DNA of 64,000 bases from Candidatus Melainabacteria bacterium (GCA_016716405.1 JADJWK010000001.1:1054001-1118000); one strand, 5' to 3'; shown: positions 8,360 to 17,200, numbered from the stretch's first letter. Numbers and translations are program-made. Notes: generated by a model from the sequence alone, not told the origin.

Positions 8360-9571
8360 CTAAACGCCGCTGTCCAGCTCCATCCTGGTCTTGGCGATCC
8401 AGTTGAGCTCTTTCAGGGCCTCGTCGGCGGCAAGGCGTCTGGAGCGGCAGTGATTGAGCACGACTATAGCCTTTTCGAGATCGAGGAAGCCGGTGCGCAT
8501 GAGAAACTGGCAACGGCTGGCATTGTGCATGGTGAACTCATCGACCAGATCGGCAGCCAGGAGATTGTGCCCGAGCTCGGCGAGAGTGAGGTTGTCTTTG
8601 TTGAACACGGCGTCCCTGGCTTCTCGCGAGATGATACCGGATGCGGTGAGCAGCTGCCAGACCGACTTCGAGTCCTCCTGGGTGGCGGTGCTCACGGCAA
8701 GCTCGGTGAGAGCGCTGGTGGGGGAGAAGCCCCGGGCCGAAACTTTATTGAGGACCTGGGCTGCCTGATCTTCGCTCAGGGTGGCATTGATCACCATCTC
8801 CTGCAGCTCCAGGGCGATCTCGAGATCGGGGCGTTTGACCAGACCTTTCTGGATCATCGCCTGACCCACCGGGATCTCGCTATCCAGGGCCATCTCCAGA
8901 GCGGACAGAACGTCCGCTTCTTCCATGAGTCCTGCTTTTATGAAGAGCTCGCCGATGAGGGTATGGGGCCTTATGGGCTGTCGGTAGAAGCCCAGCTCTT
9001 TGAGGGATTCCTCGAGATTGATCCGCCGGCGCCTGGTGGTCTTGAGAGCCTTGATAGCCTGCTCTCTGGATACTTTGCCGTCCCTCACCAGGACCTGGGC
9101 TGTCAGCGCCGCTGAGAGCATTTCCCGGGATATGGAGCCATAAAGGAGAATAATCCGCCCCAGGGGAAGTCCTGCCTCTTTGCTGTCCTGGAGGAAGCGA
9201 TCCAGCTCGTCGTGTCCGATAAAGCCTGCCTCGAAGAGGATCTCGCCGAGCTTGATGGTCGGTTGTTTCGGATTGATCTTGCGGCCGGTCCTTACCATCG
9301 CTTCGTCCAGGGTGATTCCGGTCTGGAACACCATGGTGAGCAGCGAAACGGCCCCATCGATGTCGATCTGGTTGTCCCGGTGCATGGACTGGAGCTGGAC
9401 CGAAGTCAAAAGCACCTCCTCCGAGACAGTGCCGCACATGACAAGCATCTTGCCGATAGGCATGCTCGTCTCTTTGGCGAGCTCGATGGCTTCAAGAAGC
9501 TGCTGGGAGGTCAAGATCCCTGACCGGATGAGAAGCTCGCCGAGTTTGATTGCTTTGCTGGGGCGCTCCAT
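8360..9571 (-). CDS. Protein of four tandem MshEN-like (GspE N-terminal-like) modules
   Basis: The 403-residue protein consists of four units of about 95 residues, starting near 8, 105, 204 and 302. Each begins with two 24-residue motifs separated by exactly five residues, the spacing of the MshEN domain of type II secretion/MSHA ATPases. Motif 1 reads for example KLGELLIRSGILTSQQL, KLGEILFEAGFIGHDEL, LIGELFIKAGLMEEADV. Motif 2 reads PIGKMLVMCGTVSEEVL, PLGRIILLYGSISREML, PVGQAMIQKGLVKRPDL. In MshEN the first residue is Arg (RLG) and binds cyclic di-GMP; here it is Lys, Leu, Ser, Pro or Glu, so binding is doubtful. There is no ATPase domain. A further module is found in the protein at 30233. 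Confidence 0.85.
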   Translation of the reverse strand: MERPSKAIKLGELLIRSGILTSQQLLEAIELAKETSMPIGKMLVMCGTVSEEVLLTSVQLQSMHRDNQIDIDGAVSLLTMVFQTGITLDEAMVRTGRKINPKQPTIKLGEILFEAGFIGHDELDRFLQDSKEAGLPLGRIILLYGSISREMLSAALTAQVLVRDGKVSREQAIKALKTTRRRRINLEESLKELGFYRQPIRPHTLIGELFIKAGLMEEADVLSALEMALDSEIPVGQAMIQKGLVKRPDLEIALELQEMVINATLSEDQAAQVLNKVSARGFSPTSALTELAVSTATQEDSKSVWQLLTASGIISREARDAVFNKDNLTLAELGHNLLAADLVDEFTMHNASRCQFLMRTGFLDLEKAIVVLNHCRSRRLAADEALKELNWIAKTRMELDSGV

Positions 9572-9658
9572 CTGTTATCTCGAAGACCCGAACTCTTTCT
9601 TGCTTGGCATTTGTAGCATAAGCATACCTGTATAGTAATATATACTGCGAGTGAAGCG

Positions 9659-11242
9659 ATGCCAGAAGAGAAAGCCATTATCATTGGTGCCGGTCCAGCG
9701 GGTCTGACAGCCGGCTTCGAGCTTCTCGAGCGTTCCCGGGTGAGGCCGATAATTCTCGAGAAGAGCGATTATATCGGCGGGCTGGCTCGCACGATGATTT
9801 ACAAGGGAAACCGCATCGACATCGGTCCGCACCGATTCTTCTCCAAATCCGACCGGGTGATGGACTGGTGGATGGCGATGATGCCGGTGGAAGCCCTGCC
9901 GGGCGAAGAGCACGAGATCACTTATCACCAGAAGAAACGAACCATCACAGTGGACGGAGAGGACCGGGACGATGGCTCGGGCAATATGATGATCCTGCTC
10001 AAGCGCCGGACCCGGATCTACTATCTGCGAAAGTTCTTCGACTATCCCATCAGTCTCAAGGTCCAGACTTTCACCAATCTCGGTCTCACCAAGACGATGA
10101 GGATCGGATTCAGCTATCTCGGCGCTCTGATGTTCCCGATAAAGCCCGAGACCAATCTCGAGCAGTTCATCACCAACCGCTTCGGTCGCGAGCTCTATCT
10201 CACCTTTTTCAAAGACTACACGGAGAAAGTCTGGGGCATCGACTGCGACAAGATCAGCGCCGCCTGGGGGGCGCAGCGGATCAAGGGGCTCTCCATCATC
10301 AAGGCTGTCATGCATGCTCTCAGGAAGATTTTCGCCGGAATAGGCGATCTCAGGCAGAAACAGACCGAGACATCGCTGGTGGAGCAATTTCTCTATCCGA
10401 AGCTGGGCACCGGCAGCATGTGGGAAAAGGTGGCCGGGCTGATCAAGGACAGAGGGGGCGAGGTCAGGCAGGGTTTCGAGGTGGAGCGTCTGATTCTCGA
10501 TGAGACCGGCAGGCGAGTCACGGCTGTGGAGGTGAGGAATCTCGAGAATAACGAGATCGATACCCTGGAGGGAGATTATTTCTTCTCGACCATGCCTGTC
10601 CGAGAGCTGATCACCAAGCTCGGCGATAGTGTCCCGGAGAAGGTCAAAGAAGTGAGCGATGGTCTTGTCTATCGGGATTTCATCGAAGTAGGGCTCCTGG
10701 TCAAGAAGATGGCGATCAAAGATCGCGAGTCGGGCGGCCGGGACCTGATCTCGGACAACTGGATCTATATCCAGGAAAATGACGTCATGATCGGCCGGTT
10801 GCAGATTTATAACAACTGGGGCACCGAGATGGTGGCGGATCCCGACACGGTCTGGCTGGGTCTCGAGTATTTCTGCAACGAGACCGACGACATCTGGACC
10901 TGGGATGACGAGCGTCTCAAAGAGCTCGGGGCATACGAGCTCGACAAGATCGGGATCATCAAGAAAGAGGATACTCTCGATGCCATGGTGATTCGAATGC
11001 CCAAGACCTATCCTGGCTATTTCGGCACTTACGAACGCTTCGACGAGATCGTCGAGTATGTGAACACGATCGAGAATCTTTTCCTCTGCGGCCGAAATGG
11101 CATGCACAAGTACAACAACCAGGATCATTCGATGCTCACTGCGATGGTGGCGGTGGACAATATCGTGGCCGGTATCAAGACCAAGGAGAATATCTGGGAA
11201 GTCAACACCGAGATGGAATATCACGAGGAGAAGCAGACCTGA
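9659..11242 (+). CDS. FAD-dependent oxidoreductase (protoporphyrinogen oxidase/UDP-galactopyranose mutase-like)
   Basis: The N-terminus AIIIGAGPAGLTAGFELL is a Rossmann GxGxxG fold, followed by the acidic residue of IILEKSDYIGGLART and the GPHRFF segment typical of the amine-oxidase/UGM superfamily. The C-terminal FAD motif is NLFLCGRNGMHKYNNQDHSM (about residues 477-497). At 527 residues it has the length of 'NAD(P)/FAD-dependent oxidoreductases' often found beside polyprenyl-linked glycosyltransferases. Its likely role is redox or ring modification of a sugar or isoprenoid intermediate, but the substrate is not known. It is followed without a gap by a GT-C-like gene. Confidence 0.85.
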   Translation: MPEEKAIIIGAGPAGLTAGFELLERSRVRPIILEKSDYIGGLARTMIYKGNRIDIGPHRFFSKSDRVMDWWMAMMPVEALPGEEHEITYHQKKRTITVDGEDRDDGSGNMMILLKRRTRIYYLRKFFDYPISLKVQTFTNLGLTKTMRIGFSYLGALMFPIKPETNLEQFITNRFGRELYLTFFKDYTEKVWGIDCDKISAAWGAQRIKGLSIIKAVMHALRKIFAGIGDLRQKQTETSLVEQFLYPKLGTGSMWEKVAGLIKDRGGEVRQGFEVERLILDETGRRVTAVEVRNLENNEIDTLEGDYFFSTMPVRELITKLGDSVPEKVKEVSDGLVYRDFIEVGLLVKKMAIKDRESGGRDLISDNWIYIQENDVMIGRLQIYNNWGTEMVADPDTVWLGLEYFCNETDDIWTWDDERLKELGAYELDKIGIIKKEDTLDAMVIRMPKTYPGYFGTYERFDEIVEYVNTIENLFLCGRNGMHKYNNQDHSMLTAMVAVDNIVAGIKTKENIWEVNTEMEYHEEKQT

Positions 11243-11280
11243 CCATCTGGCAGAAGGCTACCTGGACACTGGTCATCCTG

Positions 11281-12780
11281 ATGGCGCTGGGCTTCGCCTT
11301 TCTCTATCTCTCCGGGTTTTTCGTCGCTCTCTCCTCGCCATTCTCCATCGAGTACGAAGGTCCCTGTCTCTGGGCTGCCAATCGTCTGGCGCATGGCCTG
11401 GGCATCTACGATCCTCAGCGCCTGACCCAGGCACCATGGGAAGTGATCATCTATCCGCCGGTCTATTTTCTGGTATCGGTGCCTTTTCTGGTTTTCGGCG
11501 GACCCAGCTACTGGGGATTGCGTCTGGTCAGCATCATCGCATTCCTGGTCAGCCTGGTCTCGTCCTACCGGCTGTTCTCCCGGACATCAGAGAGCCAGCT
11601 CGCTGTCTGCATAGCCCTTCTCGCCTTCGCCACTTTCAATCCGGTCCTGAGCTGGGCTTTGAAAGGCAGGGTAGATATGCTTTCCATGGCATTCTCCATC
11701 GTCGCCCTTGACTGGTTCTGGTCTACCTTCGAGAATCTCGAGGAGAGGAAAGACGAGTCGAAAGTCTCGGGAGCCAGACTGCTTTTCCTGTACAGCCCGG
11801 CGATCCTGGCCTCGGTCTTGAGCATCTATACCAAACAACCGTCGGTGGTGGTGCCGCTTTCCATCTTCTTGTTTCTGGTTGCCGTCAAAAAGCTCGATCA
11901 GGCGGTTATCTTCGGGTTTTCTTCGGCAGCACTGGCCGGTCTGATATTTCTCTCGGTCAATCACTGGACCGACGGCGGATTCCTCGCCCATATGCGTTTC
12001 CTGAGCCAGATGCCTTTTTCGGTGGACGATCTGACCAAGCATCTTTCCTGGATCGGAGCCGACTGGGCGAAGATTGCTCTTCTGCCCCTGGTGATGGCTC
12101 TTTTCCTCATGCGCAAGAAGGCAGGCAAAGAGCTGATTCTGCCGGTGCTGATCGCCTGCACCAGCGGTCTGATAACGATCTATACACTCGGTACGGTTTA
12201 TGCCAACGTCAATCATTGCCTGCATTTCTACTGGGCGCTCTGCTGGCTGCTCTCCATTTTCGCCTGTGCCGCTCCTTCGGTATCGGGCATCCTGGTCGTG
12301 GTCTCGAGCCTGGTGAATGCCTGCACCATGCAAATGTGGCTCTCCACCCTGACCGCGTCAGCGCAGAAAGTGTCGCAGTCGGAGCGGGTGCTCAAGAGTG
12401 TCGACCTTCGAAATACCACCATGTTCGTCGAGGACCCGGCGATTGCTATCAAGGCCGGTGCCACGCCCCTGTTCGTGGATGTCGCTACCTTCATCCAGAT
12501 CTGGCACGAGAACGGCAAGTCCATGGATGATCTCAAGAGCGATCTCCGCCGCCGCGCCTACAGTGCAGTGGTGATCAACAAGCATGATAGCCAGCTCGAG
12601 AGACCTCCCTATTTCTGGGACGAGGATTTCGTCAAAGCGGTTACCGAGAATTACAGATTCGCCGGGCCTGTGGTGGGCAACGGCGAGATCCAGAACCTCT
12701 ATATAAGGAAAGAGGATCCCGCCCGATCAGAAGTGGACTCAATCGAAGAATCGCCTACAGATTCTGCTCCAGATTCTTGA
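11281..12780 (+). CDS. GT39/PMT-like polytopic membrane protein
   Basis: About ten hydrophobic helices span residues 1-350, and a soluble C-terminal region follows (VINKHDSQLERPPYFWDEDF). After helix 1 comes FSIEYEGPCLWAANRLAHG, the position of the DE catalytic loop in GT39 glycosyltransferases, here YEG. The first ATG is at 11281, but the open frame reaches back to 11239 with LTIWQKATWTLVIL, which completes the first helix. A CTG start at 11239, 14 bases after a GAGGAG, may therefore be the true start. It is probably co-transcribed with the FAD oxidoreductase. Its last 26 bases overlap the end of the convergent YkgJ-like gene. Confidence 0.7.
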   Translation: MALGFAFLYLSGFFVALSSPFSIEYEGPCLWAANRLAHGLGIYDPQRLTQAPWEVIIYPPVYFLVSVPFLVFGGPSYWGLRLVSIIAFLVSLVSSYRLFSRTSESQLAVCIALLAFATFNPVLSWALKGRVDMLSMAFSIVALDWFWSTFENLEERKDESKVSGARLLFLYSPAILASVLSIYTKQPSVVVPLSIFLFLVAVKKLDQAVIFGFSSAALAGLIFLSVNHWTDGGFLAHMRFLSQMPFSVDDLTKHLSWIGADWAKIALLPLVMALFLMRKKAGKELILPVLIACTSGLITIYTLGTVYANVNHCLHFYWALCWLLSIFACAAPSVSGILVVVSSLVNACTMQMWLSTLTASAQKVSQSERVLKSVDLRNTTMFVEDPAIAIKAGATPLFVDVATFIQIWHENGKSMDDLKSDLRRRAYSAVVINKHDSQLERPPYFWDEDFVKAVTENYRFAGPVVGNGEIQNLYIRKEDPARSEVDSIEESPTDSAPDS

Positions 12781-13276
12781 GGATGTTGTCCAGGTAAGGG
12801 CAGCGATAGGCGCCGCAAATGCCCGGCTTGATCTCATGCACTCCGCAGAGCATATTGTCGTCCAGAAATATGCAGGGAAATGCCTTTTTACTCTCGGGCA
12901 GGACTCGCATGGCCGGATAGTTGGCCGGCGATTGCCAGGTGGATTTGTCCGGGAACATGGCACTGCCTTCCTCGTAGTCGATGAAGACGTCCTGGTGGGT
13001 GTACCCCCTGCCGGTGCCGGCGTTCAGGTCGGCGAGAAAACGCTCGCTGTCGGTAATCGGGCCGATAATCCAGTCCCGATCGCCAATTGTGCAACAGATT
13101 CCCGACTGGCCTTCGACACCGTAGCAGAACTTGTTGCAGACATAGTAATTGGTTTCATTGATGAGCTCTTCTTTGCTCATCGGTCCTGTACGGGCGCAGC
13201 CGGACTGCTCCGAGGCCGGCTCTTCAGGCGCTTGTGCGGCTGAACGCTTGAACAGACGCATGATCGTGAATAGCAT
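12755..13276 (-). CDS. YkgJ-family cysteine-cluster protein
   Basis: The ATG at 13276 has a GGAGGA site six bases away. Cysteines are arranged as CNKFCYG...GICC near residue 47, then FPCIFLDDNMLCGVHEIKPGICGAYRCPYL near the C-terminus. This is the YkgJ (PF03692, zinc- or iron-chelating) pattern in which the final C-x(8)-C-x(5)-C set follows a short Ile/Pro stretch. These proteins are small metal-binding proteins of unclear function. An acidic insertion (YTHQDVFIDYEEGSAMF) separates the two halves. It lies alone between the convergent membrane protein and the HTTM gene. Confidence 0.85.
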   Translation of the reverse strand: MLFTIMRLFKRSAAQAPEEPASEQSGCARTGPMSKEELINETNYYVCNKFCYGVEGQSGICCTIGDRDWIIGPITDSERFLADLNAGTGRGYTHQDVFIDYEEGSAMFPDKSTWQSPANYPAMRVLPESKKAFPCIFLDDNMLCGVHEIKPGICGAYRCPYLDNILKNLEQNL

Positions 13277-13425
13277 TCATGTCCTCCGTTTGCCTGTGCT
13301 CCGGGTGCGGATTCGCAGGTCAAAAGCGAGATTCGCGAGAATGGTGATCAACGCCCCGGAGAACCGAGCCCACACCATCTCTGCTCCATCTTAGGGCGTG
13401 TCCGTGAAATCTTCGTGAAGAAAGA

Positions 13426-14673
13426 TTACGGGTGCTCCGATGGCCGTTCGTTGGTGACTCTGATCCTGGTTTTGCCGCCTCGCTCGGCAGTGGCTTCTTT
13501 GTACTGGTACCAGTCGTTGAGCTTGAGCTTCACTTTCGCTTCCACCGCTCTCGCCTCGGGATGAATCCTGAAAAGGTAGGCGATCATGCTGTAGAGGTCC
13601 GAGTCGGCGCTGGTGTATTGCATTCGTCCCGTGATCGGCACTTTGTGCCAGTCTCCGTGCTCGTCTCGATAACGCACGTCCACGTCGATGGTGTCTTGCT
13701 TGAGCATGAACATGTGAAACGTCCAGGGTTCGCGGTCGGTGAGGCAGAGAGTCGATGCCGGTCGGCCCGGATAGAAATAGACTCTCAGAGGAATCACCGC
13801 CATCATCGCGAGAAAGGCGACCGCCATCGCTGTTTCCAGGCGAGCCGGCCGTCTGGCTTCCGGCTCGGTCTCTTCGAGACCGTCGAAAAAGGCCAGATAG
13901 CCGGTGAGCATGATAAGCGAGTAGATAATCAAGGTTTCGGTGAGGGTGATGGCTATTCCCACATGGAGAAGCACCCCGAGAACGAATGCTATCCTGCGGG
14001 TCTTCTCGAAGAAGAAGCCGAGACAGAGAAAAATCTCGAGAACGATTACCAGAAGCGAGAAGGGCATCCAGATCCAATCTATAGTGCCGAGATATTTGTA
14101 GAAGTCGACGAATAGATGATTGGCCGCCCAGCCGGTGCCCACGGCATACTTGAAGCTCAAACCCGAAAGATGGGTGGGGCTCGTGAGCCTCCCCAGGACA
14201 GCGAATCCATAGCAGCCTGCCACCGCGAGCTGGATGATCCTGCGGGTGGCGGAACGGCTCTTCTCGTGGTGGAAACAGAGCGCGACCATATAAATGAAGA
14301 TCATCACCACGAAGTGGCACATGAAGGCGACCCGCTCGATACTGCAGTAGTAAGCGAGAACCAGGGTGGGCAGAAGAACGAAGATTTTTTTCTTGCCGCC
14401 CAGGCAGAGCCAGAGGCAGGAGGCAGCCGCGAGTATGAAAACGAAAGCGTTTACAGGTGCCGGTGGCAGGGGTGGTGCCAGGAAGGTGTCGCCGAAACGC
14501 CATGCCGGCACTATATACGGTCCCCCGACGCCCCGGGACCAGTTCCAGACAAGGAGGAGGCTAGGCAGGCAGCACAGGGCCGTCAATCTCCGGATAAGGC
14601 CCACCCGTCCCTCGCCGAGATAGAGCCAGTCCCTGAAAGAAAAGGCGGATTGGTCGGATTCAGCTTCCTTCAT
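13426..14673 (-). CDS. HTTM-domain (vitamin K-dependent gamma-carboxylase-like) membrane protein
   Basis: The 415-residue protein has about eight helices up to residue 290 and then a C-terminal soluble region with FYPGRPASTLCLTDREPWTFHMFML and IHPEARAVEAKVKLKL. Phrases such as SIERVAFMCHFVVMIFIYM, HLFVDFYKYLGTIDWIWMP and LLHVGIAITLT match the HTTM family, distant bacterial homologues of the vertebrate gamma-glutamyl carboxylase. The start overlaps the end of the DUF362 gene by 14 bases, so it is the last of three coupled genes. Bacterial HTTM proteins have no settled reaction. I do not infer gamma-carboxylation. Confidence 0.8.
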   Translation of the reverse strand: MKEAESDQSAFSFRDWLYLGEGRVGLIRRLTALCCLPSLLLVWNWSRGVGGPYIVPAWRFGDTFLAPPLPPAPVNAFVFILAAASCLWLCLGGKKKIFVLLPTLVLAYYCSIERVAFMCHFVVMIFIYMVALCFHHEKSRSATRRIIQLAVAGCYGFAVLGRLTSPTHLSGLSFKYAVGTGWAANHLFVDFYKYLGTIDWIWMPFSLLVIVLEIFLCLGFFFEKTRRIAFVLGVLLHVGIAITLTETLIIYSLIMLTGYLAFFDGLEETEPEARRPARLETAMAVAFLAMMAVIPLRVYFYPGRPASTLCLTDREPWTFHMFMLKQDTIDVDVRYRDEHGDWHKVPITGRMQYTSADSDLYSMIAYLFRIHPEARAVEAKVKLKLNDWYQYKEATAERGGKTRIRVTNERPSEHP

Positions 14674-15694
14674 GCGCCGCTCTCGCGATCATCTCTTTGT
14701 TGGTCAGGGTGATCGGTTGCTTGAATGGACGTTTGAGGGAGTCTATATCCGAGCCCAGCAAATCGATCATGGCCGGATCGGTATTGCCGATAACTTTGCC
14801 TGCCAGGATCAAATAGGAGAGCTCATCGGGATTGATCGAAGTGATTCTCGTGCAGGTGGCATCGAGCGCTGCCAGGTCGCAGCCCATGGCCAGGAAGCCG
14901 GTATCGATGGGGGTGCCGTTTATCGGACCGTCGCCTTCCATAGCCACTACGGCATCGACCACGGCAAATGCCGGTTTGATGATGCGCACCAGATCGATGA
15001 TGGATTTCGGAATCCCCTTGAAGTGAAGGAGATTCTTCGGCCAGCCGTATTTGCGACCGGGCACCGTTCCGAAAAGATTCTTCATGGAGCAGGTCACTCC
15101 TACCCAGTGATGGGTCTTGAGCTTGGGAAGGCTTACCACGACATCAGCCCTGGTGATGGTGGCAGGCAGGTAGAAATGGTCCAGGGAAGTGAAGCCGTGC
15201 GGGTTAGGTACTTTGTCGAGATCATCGAGATTCAGGTCCACAAAGGGGACATCCATTTCCTCGAGGACATCCTGAATACCCATCACTTGCAGGAGGAATT
15301 CGGTGTCTCGCATATGACCTGGTCCTTCCGCCACAGTGACGCTGGCCGCGCCGCGGTCCCGGACGAACTCGATCACCGCTCTCACCACCAAAGGGTTCGT
15401 ATGGATCGGCATATCTTTGCGGTATTCCACCATATTCGGCTTGAGGACGACATTCTTGCCTTTCAGATCCGGCACGCCGACTTTGTCTGCATATTGATGC
15501 AGCAGGGCGGTCATATCTTCCTGGTAGGTGGGGCAGGGGATCAAGGCCACTGAGGAGCGCCCCCGGTGCCGGTCCCTGGCCTGCTCGGGGCTCACTTCCG
15601 GGACCTTAACAAGGTCCTCGTTCTTGGCTGCCCTGGTGCATCCTGCAAGGCTGGTGGATGCCGCGGCGGCTTTCAGAAAGTCACGTCGTTTCAT
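14660..15694 (-). CDS. DUF362-domain protein with Tat-type, lipoprotein-like signal
   Basis: The N-terminus MKRRDFLKAAAASTSLAGC has the twin-arginine motif RRDFLK and a lipobox-like SLAGC, so folded export by Tat with lipid attachment is likely. The body contains the DUF362 pattern: VVLKPNMVEYR, HTNPLVVRAVIEFVRDRG, VTVAEGP, then VVSLPKLKTHHWVGVTCSMKNLFG and VDAVVAMEGDGPINGTP. DUF362 proteins often carry ferredoxin domains; none is present here. It overlaps the genes on both sides by 14 bases (upstream terpene-cyclase-like gene, downstream HTTM gene), so the three proteins should be made together. Confidence 0.88.
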   Translation of the reverse strand: MKRRDFLKAAAASTSLAGCTRAAKNEDLVKVPEVSPEQARDRHRGRSSVALIPCPTYQEDMTALLHQYADKVGVPDLKGKNVVLKPNMVEYRKDMPIHTNPLVVRAVIEFVRDRGAASVTVAEGPGHMRDTEFLLQVMGIQDVLEEMDVPFVDLNLDDLDKVPNPHGFTSLDHFYLPATITRADVVVSLPKLKTHHWVGVTCSMKNLFGTVPGRKYGWPKNLLHFKGIPKSIIDLVRIIKPAFAVVDAVVAMEGDGPINGTPIDTGFLAMGCDLAALDATCTRITSINPDELSYLILAGKVIGNTDPAMIDLLGSDIDSLKRPFKQPITLTNKEMIARAAHEGS

Positions 15695-16667
15695 GGCTAT
15701 TACTCATCTTAAGCGGATTCTCGCCGGAGAGGGCGAGCAGGACGAGACCGTTGACCATATTGTTGATGGAGAAGCTGCCATCATCTTTCTGCCTGTCGAG
15801 GAGGTAGGAGAGCTCTTTTTCCCGGGGCTTGCCGTAGGCATCCAGGGCAAGGCAGGAAAGCGCCAGGGAAAGAGGCGAGGAATCCTCGTCCTCATAGGAC
15901 TGGAGCACTGTGATTGCTCTGACGACCTTGGGGTGGTCCGGGATCTCCTGGAGGGCGAGCAGGGCCTCGGCGGTGGTCAGCCGGTAGGGTGGAAGCTCGG
16001 CGCCCAGGCTTATATGGTTGCCGTGGTTCCATCCTCCCTGGACGCAGGCATTCTCCAGCAAAAATTGATTGGCGAATCGCACGATCTTTATATAAAGATC
16101 GGCTGGAGGCAGACCCGGTATTTTCAAAGCCATCAAATGGTAACTGGTGGGCTCGACCCAGTGATAGCAGTCGGGGTCCCAGGGCCAGCCCCGGGCGTAT
16201 TCCAGATCTTTCCTGCCGCCGCCAATGAGCATGAGAAGCCTTGCCACCACAGGGAAAAACTCCACCCGGCTGTCGGCGAGATAAAGAAGCCCGCGATCAA
16301 CTGCTCGCCTGACGGTCCTGTCCCCCAGACCTCTCTTGTCCACGCAGCGCAGGCTCAGGAGGCAGGGACCGGTAGCCCAGTCGGTGAACCCCGTATCCGG
16401 TGCCGTAGACCATCCGCCGTTTTTCCGATCCTGGCTGGCTACCATGAAAGCAGCACCTTTTGCTGCTGCTCCCTTTTCTGCTTCTCTCTCGTTAAGCGCC
16501 ATAGCCAGGGTGCACCAGGCGGTGGCTTCAGCAGACGGTCCCTGGCCCCTCTTGTAAGACCAGAAGCCTGTCCCGTCCTGTACTTCTCTTATATAAGTCT
16601 CCAATCGAGCCCGACTCGTCTGGACGAGTTCCGGGCTTGCTTGAGGCTGGCCGTTCTTATCTGACAT
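15681..16667 (-). CDS. Prenyltransferase/squalene-oxidase-repeat protein (terpene cyclase-like fold)
   Basis: I take the ATG at 16667 (MSDKNGQPQASPELV), preceded by GGAAGCAGGG. The frame continues open to 16805 but without a good start. The 328 residues contain alpha/alpha-toroid repeats with QW-like motifs: GTGFWSYKR, QDRKNGGWST, ACVQGGWNHGNH, QKDDGSFSINN. This is the fold of squalene-hopene cyclases and protein prenyltransferase beta subunits. It is only half the length of a squalene-hopene cyclase, and no DxDD cyclisation motif is seen, so the function may not be cyclisation. It is the first gene of the set with DUF362 and HTTM. Confidence 0.78.
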   Translation of the reverse strand: MSDKNGQPQASPELVQTSRARLETYIREVQDGTGFWSYKRGQGPSAEATAWCTLAMALNEREAEKGAAAKGAAFMVASQDRKNGGWSTAPDTGFTDWATGPCLLSLRCVDKRGLGDRTVRRAVDRGLLYLADSRVEFFPVVARLLMLIGGGRKDLEYARGWPWDPDCYHWVEPTSYHLMALKIPGLPPADLYIKIVRFANQFLLENACVQGGWNHGNHISLGAELPPYRLTTAEALLALQEIPDHPKVVRAITVLQSYEDEDSSPLSLALSCLALDAYGKPREKELSYLLDRQKDDGSFSINNMVNGLVLLALSGENPLKMSNSHETT

Positions 16668-17200
16668 AGACCCTGCTTCCCGGCTCTCCGGGCGCCAGTC
16701 CGGGAAATATTTCCGGATGTTACGCGCAGGCAAGCATCCGTTCCAATGAAAATTATACTGGTCTGCTGGAGCTGCTATCCCGTACCGGTAGTGAATCAAG
16801 AACATTCTCGGAATGTTTTCGAAAGCCTCCTAATTCTTTTTCGACATTCGTTATCAAGAAGTACGTCAGAGACACTAGGCGACTTTCGGATCTCAATATA
16901 AAATGGAGTTAAGTGCCGGTGAAGACGCAAGCAAAAAAAGGCCCCGTCCGGGGTTACTGATTCAAGAAGCGTCAGTCCGGGTACTTATGTAAGGCATTGC
17001 TTTCAAGGAGGTGAAGGGCACAACCGTTAAATGGTGCAATGTCGGTTTCGTACAGTGGTAGACGTTACTAAAATTAACATTACCTAATACTGAATTCGAG
17101 GGACACCTTCTGCAGGTTCTAGCGATATCATCGAGATGGCGATAATATTGCTTTCTGCAAACAGAAGGACGCCTCGGGAGAGGTATTGAAGGAGGTATAA
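16668..17200 (+). other. Intergenic region carrying a structured 5' leader of the Flp pilin gene
   Basis: This 533-base gap separates divergent genes. A TATAAA at 16897-16902 could be a -10 element, with no convincing -35. From 16913 to 16984 three nested pairings are visible: GTGCCGG (16913) with CCGGGTAC (16977-16984, one bulged G), GACGC (16924-16928) with GCGTC (16969-16973), and an inner hairpin CCCC-GTCC-GGGG (16942-16953). Further on, CATTGC (16995-17000) can pair with GCAATG (17036-17041). The loop between them holds a perfect AAGGAGGTGA that precedes no clear gene. The real pilin ribosome-binding site, AAGGAGG, is at about 17189. I infer a regulatory leader RNA. It does not fit any riboswitch consensus that I can verify. 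Confidence 0.45.

Noticed and set aside
9575..11224. Long minus-strand open frame (549 codons)
   Set aside because: It is the antisense shadow of the FAD oxidoreductase. Its composition (many His, Asp, Ile) is that of a reversed frame and it has no motif.
16913..16984. c-di-GMP-I (GEMM) riboswitch
   Set aside because: Only scattered pieces (GACGCAA, GGGGTTACTGA) match. The paired helix with GAAA loop and the GCAAAGCC core are missing, so I report only a structured leader.
17031..17087. Leader-peptide ORF of 18 codons before flp
   Set aside because: The ATG is about 19 bases from the AAGGAGG, too far for normal initiation, and the translation has no recognisable feature.
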